From: an uncultured Butyrivibrio sp.
Lineage (GTDB): Bacteria > Bacillota > Clostridia > Lachnospirales > Lachnospiraceae
NCBI GenBank assembly: GCA_947168935.1
Contig: CAMVNV010000001.1
Span: 1-64,000, forward strand
Reading direction: 5' to 3'
DNA length: 64,000 nucleotides
The notes under the pieces are model-generated. The model saw nothing but the letters and a program-made list of their open reading frames with translations. It had not been told where the DNA came from and searched no databases. The translations under genes and the position numbers were made by a program. Positions within the stretch are counted from its first letter, which is position 1; every line of letters starts with the position of its first letter. Shown one piece after another: positions 9,620 through 18,542 of the stretch.

Positions 9620-11599
9620 CTATGCATCCACTTCGGTGTAGAAGACATCTATGATCAGATCATAAAGTGCATCTTCGTCATAGATGAACTCTTCAAAACC
9701 AGATCTCCCTATGATACTCTCTCCCTTCATCTGGTATATATTTGCGGAATCGAAGCTATATTCTGCTGCCTCGTTTCCAAGGTACACTGCTTCATTTAGG
9801 CCTATATCCGTCACCATATATGGAGACAGGGCACTGTAAATTGAAGCAATTGATTTTGGGTCCTCTTTTACTTTTTCCTGAAGAGCCGGTACAAACTCTA
9901 TCAGATACTGCAGTTGTCTTTCAAGGCGTTCATTTGCACTCCAGTCAACATTTATATCCCTATGCTGGGTGTACCAATATGCATCATCTCCTGTAAGCGT
10001 CACCGTTTCTCCCTTACGTAGTGACCTGTACTGCCCTGCTGCAGGAAGACTATACATAACTTTAAGTGTTACTCCGCCGACTGTATCATTTACTGTCGGT
10101 ATAGCTCCCATGTTAATTGATATGTATCCGTTAATTGGAAGCTCATGGAACAGGTTTCTTACTGTTTTAACAGTACGCTCACAGCTTTGTTCTAGTCCAT
10201 CTCCAAAGCCATGCTGAAGGCATATCTGGGCTTCTCCCGTGCCTACGTATATACCTTCTTCATTGTAGACATCTATATCCGTCATAGCATTTCTGTTTAT
10301 AGCTACAATTTTAATTTCTTTATTGTCAGGATCAAGGATCAGGAAAAACATTGCATCAGATTGTCCACCGCTTATACCGTCTTCTCCTTCATGTACCTTG
10401 TCCATGCTGTCGATTCCAAGCACCAGGAATGTTAGGAGGTTAGTATTATAAGCATAGGTCCTACCATCGTATCTGATCCACCCAGGCTGCCAGGAAGATG
10501 CTGATGCTGTAAGAGGCATCTGATCATCTCCTATTGTTACTTCCTCGTACAAAGAAGCTTTAGACATATCAGGAGCCTGATCCTGAGTCCTGCCATATAG
10601 TGACAGACCTCCCGTATATTCCATGAGCCTGTATGCTCCATATCCTATACCTGCAAATCCCACGGTTACCGCAAGTAATATCAGGATTGTATTTCTGATT
10701 ATCCGTAGTACTCGTCTGGCTTTTGAATGATGATGATGCCTGTGTGTGTGATGATGTTCCTGAGTTTTAACAGATCCTCTGCTTTTGATCTGGCTTGGAT
10801 CAAAGCCATCCGGAGTGTTTATAAAATCATCTTCATCGCCATCTTCTTGTATCTGTCTATTTATCTCTCTAAATGTATCTTTATTTTTTTCTTTATAAGT
10901 ATCTCTGTCTCTGGTTTTCTCGCTCGTTTCCTCTTTTGACGATATTCTTGCAAAGAAAACATTCGTATCATCAGCCTTTGAACTCTTAACTCTTTTCTTA
11001 AGTTCCTCATAAGATGGTTCTAAATACTCTTCTCCATCCTCAAGATCGAATACTTTTCTAAGTTCCTCAGTTCTTCGCCTGTCTTCATCCTTCTGCTTCT
11101 TGATGCTGTACTCTCGCTGTCTTTCCTGGGCGAATTTCCTGATTTCTTCCCTGCGTTTCTTTTCAGAAAACTGATATCTGACTTCTTCAGCTCTACTTAC
11201 GAAAGGCTTAGGCGGAGGCGCTTCAGTTCTTATCTCCGCAAGCTGCTCAAGAGCTGTCTTTCTTGGCATGTCAACACGCTTTTCTTCTCTTTCAGGCTTT
11301 TTATAATCTAAGTTCAAGTTATTGATTGAACTTTCATATAGTTGCCTATTGTTTACAAAAGAGTTGGTCCTTGACGGCCTTATAGCATTTTTGTTAGACG
11401 ATATCCATTCATCAACTTCGCTATTGTCATTTGATCTATGCCTTTGACTATTTATATCCTCAAAGTCGAAGTCCGGAGCAGAGGCCTTGCCAGATCTTCT
11501 GTCCATCATAATATCGCCCATATCATAGTCCATTACAAGGCTGTCATCTTCTTTAAGGGGAGAGGTATCTTTATTAAATTTTCTCATCTTCCTATGCAC
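9620..11599 (-). CDS. LytR-CpsA-Psr (LCP) family protein with long charged cytoplasmic N-terminus
   Basis: TM segment followed by FLVLGIDSMDK...GQSDAMFFLILDPDNKEIKIVAINRN...HGFGDG; N-terminal ~300 aa low-complexity/charged with HHHTHRHHHH before the TM. Confidence 0.85.
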   Translation of the reverse strand: MHRKMRKFNKDTSPLKEDDSLVMDYDMGDIMMDRRSGKASAPDFDFEDINSQRHRSNDNSEVDEWISSNKNAIRPSRTNSFVNNRQLYESSINNLNLDYKKPEREEKRVDMPRKTALEQLAEIRTEAPPPKPFVSRAEEVRYQFSEKKRREEIRKFAQERQREYSIKKQKDEDRRRTEELRKVFDLEDGEEYLEPSYEELKKRVKSSKADDTNVFFARISSKEETSEKTRDRDTYKEKNKDTFREINRQIQEDGDEDDFINTPDGFDPSQIKSRGSVKTQEHHHTHRHHHHSKARRVLRIIRNTILILLAVTVGFAGIGYGAYRLMEYTGGLSLYGRTQDQAPDMSKASLYEEVTIGDDQMPLTASASSWQPGWIRYDGRTYAYNTNLLTFLVLGIDSMDKVHEGEDGISGGQSDAMFFLILDPDNKEIKIVAINRNAMTDIDVYNEEGIYVGTGEAQICLQHGFGDGLEQSCERTVKTVRNLFHELPINGYISINMGAIPTVNDTVGGVTLKVMYSLPAAGQYRSLRKGETVTLTGDDAYWYTQHRDINVDWSANERLERQLQYLIEFVPALQEKVKEDPKSIASIYSALSPYMVTDIGLNEAVYLGNEAAEYSFDSANIYQMKGESIIGRSGFEEFIYDEDALYDLIIDVFYTEVDA

Positions 11600-11635
11600 T
11601 GATACATCGCCCCCTTGCCCTTATAAGCCAGGTTA

Positions 11636-12280
11636 TCAGTTCACAACTATTGCAAAGCTTCCCATATCGTCCATTGTTACGGACACCTTACCGCCTACAA
11701 CAACTGATGATGCAGCTGTAACAGATCCGTCCTTATGGATCTGATAGATAGTAACGTTTCTACCTTCATATCCATTGCCAACACCGTAAGTTGATGTGAA
11801 GGTGCCAAATCCAGACCATACAGATACTCCGGCTACATACATACGAAGCTTAAATGGTCCTATTACGGTCTTCCCACCGGATACACTGTTAACATATGAC
11901 ATAAGTGTATCTGACAGGCTGTCTGTTCCGGGCTTTGGAGATATAGCAGTTGATACTGCTCTTCCATCTGTAACACCGCTATAAGTTGATGTGATACGTA
12001 CAGGAGATCCACTTCTGGGGATTACATATGCAGCACCCATACTGTTACAAGGAACAGAGGAACTTCCACCTCCACCGCCTGATGATCTTCCGCCGCCACC
12101 TCCGCCGCCAGAATTTCCTCCGCCGCCGGAGCCGCCACCATTAACATATATGTTGGTGATGATGGTTACATTTGCAGTCGTAGGGCTTGTTGCAGCACTT
12201 GTACTAAATGCACATGTGTAGCAAAGAAGGAGAACTGCTGCCCAGACTGACATGATTTTCTTTTTCATAACATACCTCAT
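11636..12280 (-). CDS. Secreted protein with Gly/Ser-rich linker and C-terminal beta-rich domain; function unknown
   Basis: Signal peptide MKKKIMSVWAAVLLLCYTCAFSTSAA; GGGSGGGGNSGGGGGGGRSSGGGGGSSS tract; Ig-like C-terminus. Confidence 0.75.
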   Translation of the reverse strand: MRYVMKKKIMSVWAAVLLLCYTCAFSTSAATSPTTANVTIITNIYVNGGGSGGGGNSGGGGGGGRSSGGGGGSSSVPCNSMGAAYVIPRSGSPVRITSTYSGVTDGRAVSTAISPKPGTDSLSDTLMSYVNSVSGGKTVIGPFKLRMYVAGVSVWSGFGTFTSTYGVGNGYEGRNVTIYQIHKDGSVTAASSVVVGGKVSVTMDDMGSFAIVVN

Positions 12281-12283
12281 TTC

Positions 12284-13123
12284 TCACTGGATCTGTGAAC
12301 CTGAATACGTACTGTAAACAAAATATCTGTTAGCTGAATCTGTTGTGGAGCCTGCTGATATCGTAAGCATTCTCCATCCGTTAACTACTGCTTCCTTGAG
12401 ATAATCTGCCTTCTGCAAGTCCATACTTCTTGATGCATATATCTGATCTATATATCTACTAAAAACATCATAATCGTAACAATTAGTATTAGTTAGTATG
12501 TTTGTATCTCCACCGCTCGTTGCTGCGAATACTCTAAACTCAAGTACATATCCCGGGATATACAAGTAAATAAAGGGATTAGCTTCAAAGTACTCTGGAT
12601 TACCATATATCCCAAGGTACTCAAGTGGTCCACCACTCTCATTACATCCATAGATTATGGTATTAGGATCTGTATAATCCGCGTTATTGCCTATATCTAG
12701 GTGAAGTGCTCCGCCTTCCTGGATATTCCCCTTGGCATTATGAGTATCATAATAGGTCTGGTCTCCTGACTTCTGCATTACAGGAACTGTTATTCCAGCT
12801 TCAGGTATTACCAGATAGGCGACTGTATCAGGGTTTTCAGATAGTATAGTATCCCAATCAGGCTTTAGATCAGGTACTGTGCCTTGGCATACGAAGGCAT
12901 CACTTTCGCCGCCAACAAGTACTTCACCTTCTTCAAGGTCCCCTAAATAGCTTTCTGCAAGGCCTTCTTCCAATACTTCTACAGTTGACTGATAGGTTGC
13001 TCCATCAGATAATGGGGCACTTTCATCATCTATTGAAAAAGGTCCAATCTTTCCGCATCCGCTTACAAAAGATACTGTTACAAGACAACAGATAGTGCAT
13101 ATCAAGTCGAAGCCTCTACGCAT
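12284..13123 (-). CDS. Lipoprotein homologous to class B sortase, predicted catalytically inactive
   Basis: Lipobox-like VSFVSGC; VAYLVIPEAGITVPVMQKSGDQTYYDTHNAKGNIQEGGALHLD...TIIYGCNESGGPLEYL...MLTISAGSTTDSANRYFVYS aligns by eye with SrtB; His (YGHN) to Cys, Cys (TLSTC) to Gly. Confidence 0.75.
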   Translation of the reverse strand: MRRGFDLICTICCLVTVSFVSGCGKIGPFSIDDESAPLSDGATYQSTVEVLEEGLAESYLGDLEEGEVLVGGESDAFVCQGTVPDLKPDWDTILSENPDTVAYLVIPEAGITVPVMQKSGDQTYYDTHNAKGNIQEGGALHLDIGNNADYTDPNTIIYGCNESGGPLEYLGIYGNPEYFEANPFIYLYIPGYVLEFRVFAATSGGDTNILTNTNCYDYDVFSRYIDQIYASRSMDLQKADYLKEAVVNGWRMLTISAGSTTDSANRYFVYSTYSGSQIQ

Positions 13124-13162
13124 CTTCTCCCTCCGAGCCCTTATGTATTGAGTTCTTACGCC

Positions 13163-13927
13163 TTACTGATAATCTCCGTAGTTGCCATAGTATTTGCCAT
13201 AATACTTACCATAGTATTTGCCATAATACTTACCATAAAATTTATTTCCATCCATGGAAACCATGTTCATGACTGCACCCAGTACGTGGCATCCTGCCTT
13301 ACGCAACTGGCTTTGAACATTTTGAACGAATCTATAGCTTATCCTGCCGCTTGCTATAACGAGAACTGTACCGTCGCACTGTTTGCCGACGATAGCGGCA
13401 TCAATTACTGATCCAAGAGGCGGTGTATCGATAATGATGATATCGAATACGTCGTGAGCCTCTTTTAACAGCTGACCGAATACTTCACCCCCAAGTAGCT
13501 CAGAAGGCATCGGTGTGTTCGGTCCTGAGAATATCATGTAGAACCCAGGTTCATCTGTCTGACAGAGACAATCATCTATCTTGCAGTGACCTACGAGGAA
13601 ATTGGTAAGGCCATACCTGATCTTGCCATTCTTGAAATGCTCTCTCATAACAGATTTTCTGAGATCTGCATCAATCAAAAGTACCTTCTTATCTGCCTGA
13701 GCAAAGGTTCTTGCAAGCTCAAAGGCAACCTCTGATTTGCCCTCATTAGGTGTACTTGATGTAATTGCAATCGTACGTATGTCCCTGCCACTGAACTCGA
13801 TATTGCTTCTAAGGGTCTTGTATGCTTCCCTTGTCCTAAACTCAAGTTCATTATCCCTTATCATTACTCTCTGCATGTATTCTCCCCTTAAGGATCTTTG
13901 AAAATAGATAATCAAAGTCCTACGCAC
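13163..13927 (-). CDS. CpsD/CapB-family bacterial tyrosine kinase (likely start MQRVMIRDNE near 13876)
   Basis: SSTPNEGKSEVAFELARTF (Walker A), VLLIDADLRKS (A'), IIIIDTPPLGSVIDA (B), Tyr-rich C-terminal tail. Confidence 0.92.
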   Translation of the reverse strand: MRRTLIIYFQRSLRGEYMQRVMIRDNELEFRTREAYKTLRSNIEFSGRDIRTIAITSSTPNEGKSEVAFELARTFAQADKKVLLIDADLRKSVMREHFKNGKIRYGLTNFLVGHCKIDDCLCQTDEPGFYMIFSGPNTPMPSELLGGEVFGQLLKEAHDVFDIIIIDTPPLGSVIDAAIVGKQCDGTVLVIASGRISYRFVQNVQSQLRKAGCHVLGAVMNMVSMDGNKFYGKYYGKYYGKYYGKYYGNYGDYQ

Positions 13928-13996
13928 TAAAGATATCGGCTACAATTAACTTATTATTTACATTTTTTGCGAAAAATTTCTTTATCCAAACGCACT

Positions 13997-14860
13997 TTAT
14001 GACCCAGTGTTAGTTTGAGAATCATCCATATCACCTGTTCCTATATGGCTTATCTCTCCGGATCTATCATGTTTTTTGGATTTCTTATTACTTTTACTAT
14101 TCTGGGAACCTATATCCTGAGTAACATTTTCATCAAATGGAATGATACCAAGGGCGCTGATGCCCAGATATCTCTCGACATCTTCAGAAGTCTTGACTGT
14201 ATCATCCACAAGAAAATGTATGATAAGAAGCACTGCAACAAGAACTGTTCCAAGTGCGAAGCCTCCCAGTGTCCATAAGATGCAGCTGGGGGCTGACTTT
14301 TCAGTTGGAAGATTAGCTACTTCAACTACGTTTACAGCATCTATATCCATAACGTTTTCGATATGCTCAGCACTGACTTCCCTTATATAGTTAGCCATTG
14401 TCTGAGCCGTGTATGGATCTGTATCTGTAACCGTGATAGCCACAATACGAGTATCTGCAGGAGTATTCACAGATACTTTTTCCAAAAAATCATCATAATC
14501 ATATCTGTCACCTATACCTAAAGTATCAATGACAGATTCAAGTACATAGCGGCTCTTGATAAGTTCAGCATAATCCTTAGTCAGCTGAGAACCAACCTGA
14601 AGGTCTGTATAGATATTGCTGGAATCAGCATTGTCCTTATCAAGAACATATATTTTAGTAGTCGAACGGAATTCTTCAGGAAGCACGAATTTACTGAAAG
14701 CAAATCCTGCAACAGCACATCCTACCGCGATAATCGCAATAAGCCACAAGTGGTGAACAAGTACACCTATGATCTCACCAATGTCAATCTCTATTACAGC
14801 ACTGCTGTTCTGAGCATTCTGGCTTACATTTACATCAGTCTGTTCCATACGTACCTCCAA
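13997..14860 (-). CDS. Wzz/CapA-type chain-length determinant (polysaccharide co-polymerase)
   Basis: IDIGEIIGVLVHHLWLIAIIAVGCAVAGF, EFRSTTKIYVLDK, C-terminal TM. Confidence 0.88.
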   Translation of the reverse strand: MEVRMEQTDVNVSQNAQNSSAVIEIDIGEIIGVLVHHLWLIAIIAVGCAVAGFAFSKFVLPEEFRSTTKIYVLDKDNADSSNIYTDLQVGSQLTKDYAELIKSRYVLESVIDTLGIGDRYDYDDFLEKVSVNTPADTRIVAITVTDTDPYTAQTMANYIREVSAEHIENVMDIDAVNVVEVANLPTEKSAPSCILWTLGGFALGTVLVAVLLIIHFLVDDTVKTSEDVERYLGISALGIIPFDENVTQDIGSQNSKSNKKSKKHDRSGEISHIGTGDMDDSQTNTGS

Positions 14861-14866
14861 ACTCTT

Positions 14867-15598
14867 TTAACGTAAAAGGTTCATAGCGTTCTCATATAGA
14901 ATTTCTCTGGCGTAATCTTCTCCGTATTTTTTTCGTATATACTGGGCACAATCAAGCATATCAGGAATACGACTGCCCGTATCTCTGTGCGCATCCGTGC
15001 CTACAAAACTGATTTTTTGCTGGGATAGAAGTTTTCTTACAAATCTGCCCACGGGGTTAAACATTCCCATCATTACGCTGTCGGAATTGATCTGAAGTCT
15101 CACTCCTCCATCTATTATTTCGTCAATTCTTGATTTATCTTTATAGAAACATTCATATCTTTCGCAATGTGCCAGGATCGGATTCCATCCCTCGTAACAC
15201 AATCGCCTTAATCCCTCCGAAATGTAGCTGTACTCATCCGATGGATTAAATTCAACTAGTATATCCTGTGATTCTCCCATTGGAAGAGCATTACCTTCTT
15301 CAAGCCTTTCTGGAAGTGTTTCGTCGTAGTATAGTTCGTTGCCTGGATATATCTTGATTTCAATGCCTGCTTTGTCTGCTTCTTCCTGAAGCTGCATGAC
15401 CCTTTTGTGGATGCCTTTGGGCGATACGGACTTAACATAAATTTTGTTATGGGGAGTTGCGATAATTGTCCGTATATTATTTTCATAGGCAATCCTTAGC
15501 ATGTTAAGTGACATCTCCATACTTTTGGAGCCGTCATCAACACCCGGGATCACATGACTATGCATATCCACAAAACCATACTTAAAATTTTTGCTCAT
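14867..15598 (-). CDS. CpsB/CapC-family PHP-type tyrosine phosphatase
   Basis: DMHSHVIPGVDDGSKSMEMSLNMLRIAYENNIRTIIATPH, AHCERY, GTDAHRD. Confidence 0.92.
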   Translation of the reverse strand: MSKNFKYGFVDMHSHVIPGVDDGSKSMEMSLNMLRIAYENNIRTIIATPHNKIYVKSVSPKGIHKRVMQLQEEADKAGIEIKIYPGNELYYDETLPERLEEGNALPMGESQDILVEFNPSDEYSYISEGLRRLCYEGWNPILAHCERYECFYKDKSRIDEIIDGGVRLQINSDSVMMGMFNPVGRFVRKLLSQQKISFVGTDAHRDTGSRIPDMLDCAQYIRKKYGEDYAREILYENAMNLLR

Positions 15599-17115
15599 GT
15601 TGTTCTCTCTTCTTGCTTCTTTTCTTTCGGGACACCTATGTTCTGGTACAGTCTTGTCATGAAAGCAACTTCCTGTTCGATGTTAAGACCTGCATTTTTG
15701 AATATCCTCTCTACCATCTGAGGGGATGCGCTTCTGTTAAGAAGATAGCTCCTTTGGTCAAACTGCATATGAGTTTCCTGCTCATCCTTACCTGCCAGAA
15801 GACGATGAAGATTCATAAGTGTATCGTAGTCATAATATTCGTCGCCATCTGATCTTGCCGGAGCTGTGATACCCATTTTGTTCATCTCATCAAGGATATG
15901 ATAAGCCCAGGCTTCAGGCGGATTATTAAGGGAAAAATAGTTTATAAGTCCTGTCAGATTTATATCTTTTGAAATAGTATCAGATGCCATGCATGGAAGT
16001 CCAGACGCCTGCGCTTCCATGAGGGCTGCAGGTGCACCATTAACATTAGCAGGATATATGAAATAGTCCATAATTTGATAGAAATCGTATACATTGCCCC
16101 AGGTACCAAGGAAAAGAATATTGCTTATAATTCCAAGCTGCGCCGCTATCTGAGCACAATCCATAAGCTCTTCTCCATCGCCTATAAGAAGGAGCTTCAT
16201 GGGAAGACCTTTCAGGTTATCGAACTCTCCTGTTGGGTCTTCTTTTAATATCTTCTGCATCCAGGCAAATACGTGGAACAGAAATTCATGGTTCTGGTTT
16301 TTATGGAACTGAGCCACGCATCCAAAAACATATGTTTTATCAAGGCCAAGTTTATCCCGGAAAGCATCACGTATTTTTCCATTGTAAAGGAAGTTCTGGA
16401 TATTGATACCATCCTGTATTACATGTATCCTTCCGGAATCTACTGCAATATCTCCAAAGATAGCTCTTGCTGCTCCAACGCTTGATGCAAAGCATATGTC
16501 TGCGCAGTCTTCTTTTAGTATAGGTGATGTAAAATTAGCCTTTCTTATTTTCTGCACAAGTCCAGCGTCTATTACGCTTCCCACATGCATGATAGTGATT
16601 GCTCCGTGTCTTTTTGCAAGAGGAAGATATATTGATGCAGCTGAATACATATGCCCTTCAACGATCTTCCATTCACCTTCGTGCTGGGCAAAAAAGCTGT
16701 TTACCAGCTCTGTATATCCAAAAAGATTATTGCTGTTATACGTCGGTATGGCATAAACATGGCCACCAAGCCTTGTTATCTCAGCATCAAAAAATCCTGC
16801 TCTTCTATGGCGCAGTAGTTCATCAGATGATGGAAATTCTTTACCTGTCGGGGTTGGATCTCTTGTAATCAGAAAATCGAACTGAATCTGGCTTCTGTCA
16901 AAATTTCTGTACAGGTTCATGATGTGTGCCTGCATTCCGCTTAGATCTATGGAATTAAGTACATGAAGTATTCTGATCTTGGCTTTGGGAACATTTTCAG
17001 ACACACGAATAGTAGACGGTATACGCTTTTTAGCCTGCGTTACCTGGGGGTTGTTTTTCTCGCGTTCTCTTCTTCTAACGTCAGATGCGCTTTCAATGGT
17101 CTCGAAAAAAGACAT
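15595..17115 (-). CDS. Glycosyltransferase family 4
   Basis: RILHVLNSIDLSGMQAHIMNLYRNFD, GVPA(A)LMEAQASGLPC-type GT4 motif. Confidence 0.87.
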   Translation of the reverse strand: MSFFETIESASDVRRREREKNNPQVTQAKKRIPSTIRVSENVPKAKIRILHVLNSIDLSGMQAHIMNLYRNFDRSQIQFDFLITRDPTPTGKEFPSSDELLRHRRAGFFDAEITRLGGHVYAIPTYNSNNLFGYTELVNSFFAQHEGEWKIVEGHMYSAASIYLPLAKRHGAITIMHVGSVIDAGLVQKIRKANFTSPILKEDCADICFASSVGAARAIFGDIAVDSGRIHVIQDGINIQNFLYNGKIRDAFRDKLGLDKTYVFGCVAQFHKNQNHEFLFHVFAWMQKILKEDPTGEFDNLKGLPMKLLLIGDGEELMDCAQIAAQLGIISNILFLGTWGNVYDFYQIMDYFIYPANVNGAPAALMEAQASGLPCMASDTISKDINLTGLINYFSLNNPPEAWAYHILDEMNKMGITAPARSDGDEYYDYDTLMNLHRLLAGKDEQETHMQFDQRSYLLNRSASPQMVERIFKNAGLNIEQEVAFMTRLYQNIGVPKEKKQEERTT

Positions 17116-17220
17116 AGATGCCGGTCCTCCCTGCTAAAACCCTACACTATCCCACGTTTACATTATAACGCTATGTCGACTATCTTTCTATATAAATATC
17201 TATACAATTTTAAACGCAAA

Positions 17221-17278
17221 TGCCCTGTTTAAAGGAACAAATCGAATTCTTAGTCCGACTTTTCCAATAAACAGGGCA
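17221..17278. repeat. Long-loop inverted repeat between fcl and the EPS operon
   Basis: TGCCCTGTTTA(17221-17231)/TAAACAGGGCA(17268-17278), 11-bp perfect. Confidence 0.8.
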
Positions 17279-17315
17279 CCTTAACCATATATCATCCTTA
17301 ATATGCTGAAAACCA

Positions 17316-18257
17316 TCAGCGTTCTGCACGCATAGGATTATTTAAGAAATCCTCATATGTAAGCTTGATTCCCTCGTCAAGCTCAGTCTTGTATGTCCAT
17401 CCAAGATTTGCTGCCTTAGATACATCAAGAAGCTTTCTTGGTGTTCCGTTTGGCTTAGTAGAATCCCAACGGATCTCGCCTTCATAGCCGATGATCTTAG
17501 CAACTTTTTCTGTAAGCTCCTTGATAGTAAGCTCTTTACCAGTACCTGCGTTAACTGTCTCATCGCCTGAGTAGTTGTTCATAAGGAATACGCAGAGGTT
17601 AGCAAGGTCGTCAACGTAAAGGAACTCACGAAGTGGTGATCCATCACCCCAGCATGTTACGAATGGAAGGTTCTGCTCCTTAGCTTCATGGAAGCGGCGG
17701 ATAAGAGCAGGAAGAACATGTGAGTGCTCTGGGTGATAGTTATCATTAGGTCCGTAAAGGTTAGTAGGCATTACAGAGATATAATCTGTGCCGTACTGAC
17801 CATTTAAGTATTCACAGTATTTAAGACCGCTGATCTTAGCAAGTGCATAAGCTTCGTTAGTCTTCTCAAGTTCTGATGTAAGAAGAACCTTCTCTGTCAT
17901 AGGCTGTGGGGCCATACGTGGATAGATGCAGGATGATCCGAGGAATTCAAGCTTCTTACAGCCATTCTGCCATGCAGAGTGAATTACGTTCATCTCAAGG
18001 ATCATGTTGTCGTACATGAAATCAGCCTTAGCTGTAGCATTGCCCATGATTCCGCCAACTTTTGCAGCTGCAAGGAATACATATTCAGGCTTTTCCTTGG
18101 CAAAAAACTCTTCAACCTGATCCTGACGTGTAAGATCAAGCTCTTTGTGTGTACGAGTAATGATATTTGTATATCCCTGACGCTCAAGTTCTCTTACGAT
18201 CGCAGAGCCAACCATTCCGCGGTGGCCTGCAACATATATCTTTGAATTCTTTTCCAT
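17316..18257 (-). CDS. fcl: GDP-L-fucose synthase
   Basis: KIYVAGHRGMVGSAIVRELE, CIYPRMAPQPMTE, LYGPNDNYHPEHSHVLPALIRRFHEAK. Confidence 0.95.
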   Translation of the reverse strand: MEKNSKIYVAGHRGMVGSAIVRELERQGYTNIITRTHKELDLTRQDQVEEFFAKEKPEYVFLAAAKVGGIMGNATAKADFMYDNMILEMNVIHSAWQNGCKKLEFLGSSCIYPRMAPQPMTEKVLLTSELEKTNEAYALAKISGLKYCEYLNGQYGTDYISVMPTNLYGPNDNYHPEHSHVLPALIRRFHEAKEQNLPFVTCWGDGSPLREFLYVDDLANLCVFLMNNYSGDETVNAGTGKELTIKELTEKVAKIIGYEGEIRWDSTKPNGTPRKLLDVSKAANLGWTYKTELDEGIKLTYEDFLNNPMRAER

Positions 18258-18310
18258 TCCTATTGCCTCATTCTAGTTCATAAAGTATGACTTCTTAAAT
18301 GTAAATTACA

Positions 18311-18428
18311 GAAACGCGCATTTACTGCGTGTTTCGTGATTCGATGAATCGGTTGGCAATAGAGCCTTCGACGAAGTCGAACTCAATTGGCTCTATTGCT
18401 GCATTTTTGAATCTATGATTCAAAAATG
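18311..18428. repeat. Array of intergenic hairpins between gmd and fcl
   Basis: GAAACGCGC/GCGTGTTTC (18311-18335), GATTC-gat-GAATC (18338-18350), GCAATAGAGCC/GGCTCTATTGC (18356-18399) with inner TTCGAC/GTCGAA, CATTTTTGAATC-tat-GATTCAAAAATG (18402-18428). Confidence 0.85.
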
Positions 18429-18542
18429 TATACATTATATGCATATTTCTGTTTTCATATAATAAATCTTATCCCCAATCACTCTGTATAATTCCATATT
18501 CGGGACTTAAGATTTATCCTTTTTAATCATTACATCAAATTA

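Noticed and set aside
11991-12221. Plus-strand ORF encoding a proline-rich protein (PPPPPDDLPPPPPP)
   Set aside because: Antisense of the Gly-rich tract of the secreted protein; no independent support
13181-13240. Possible CRISPR-like or microsatellite array
   Set aside because: In-frame coding repeat with no spacers; explained as the BY-kinase Tyr tail
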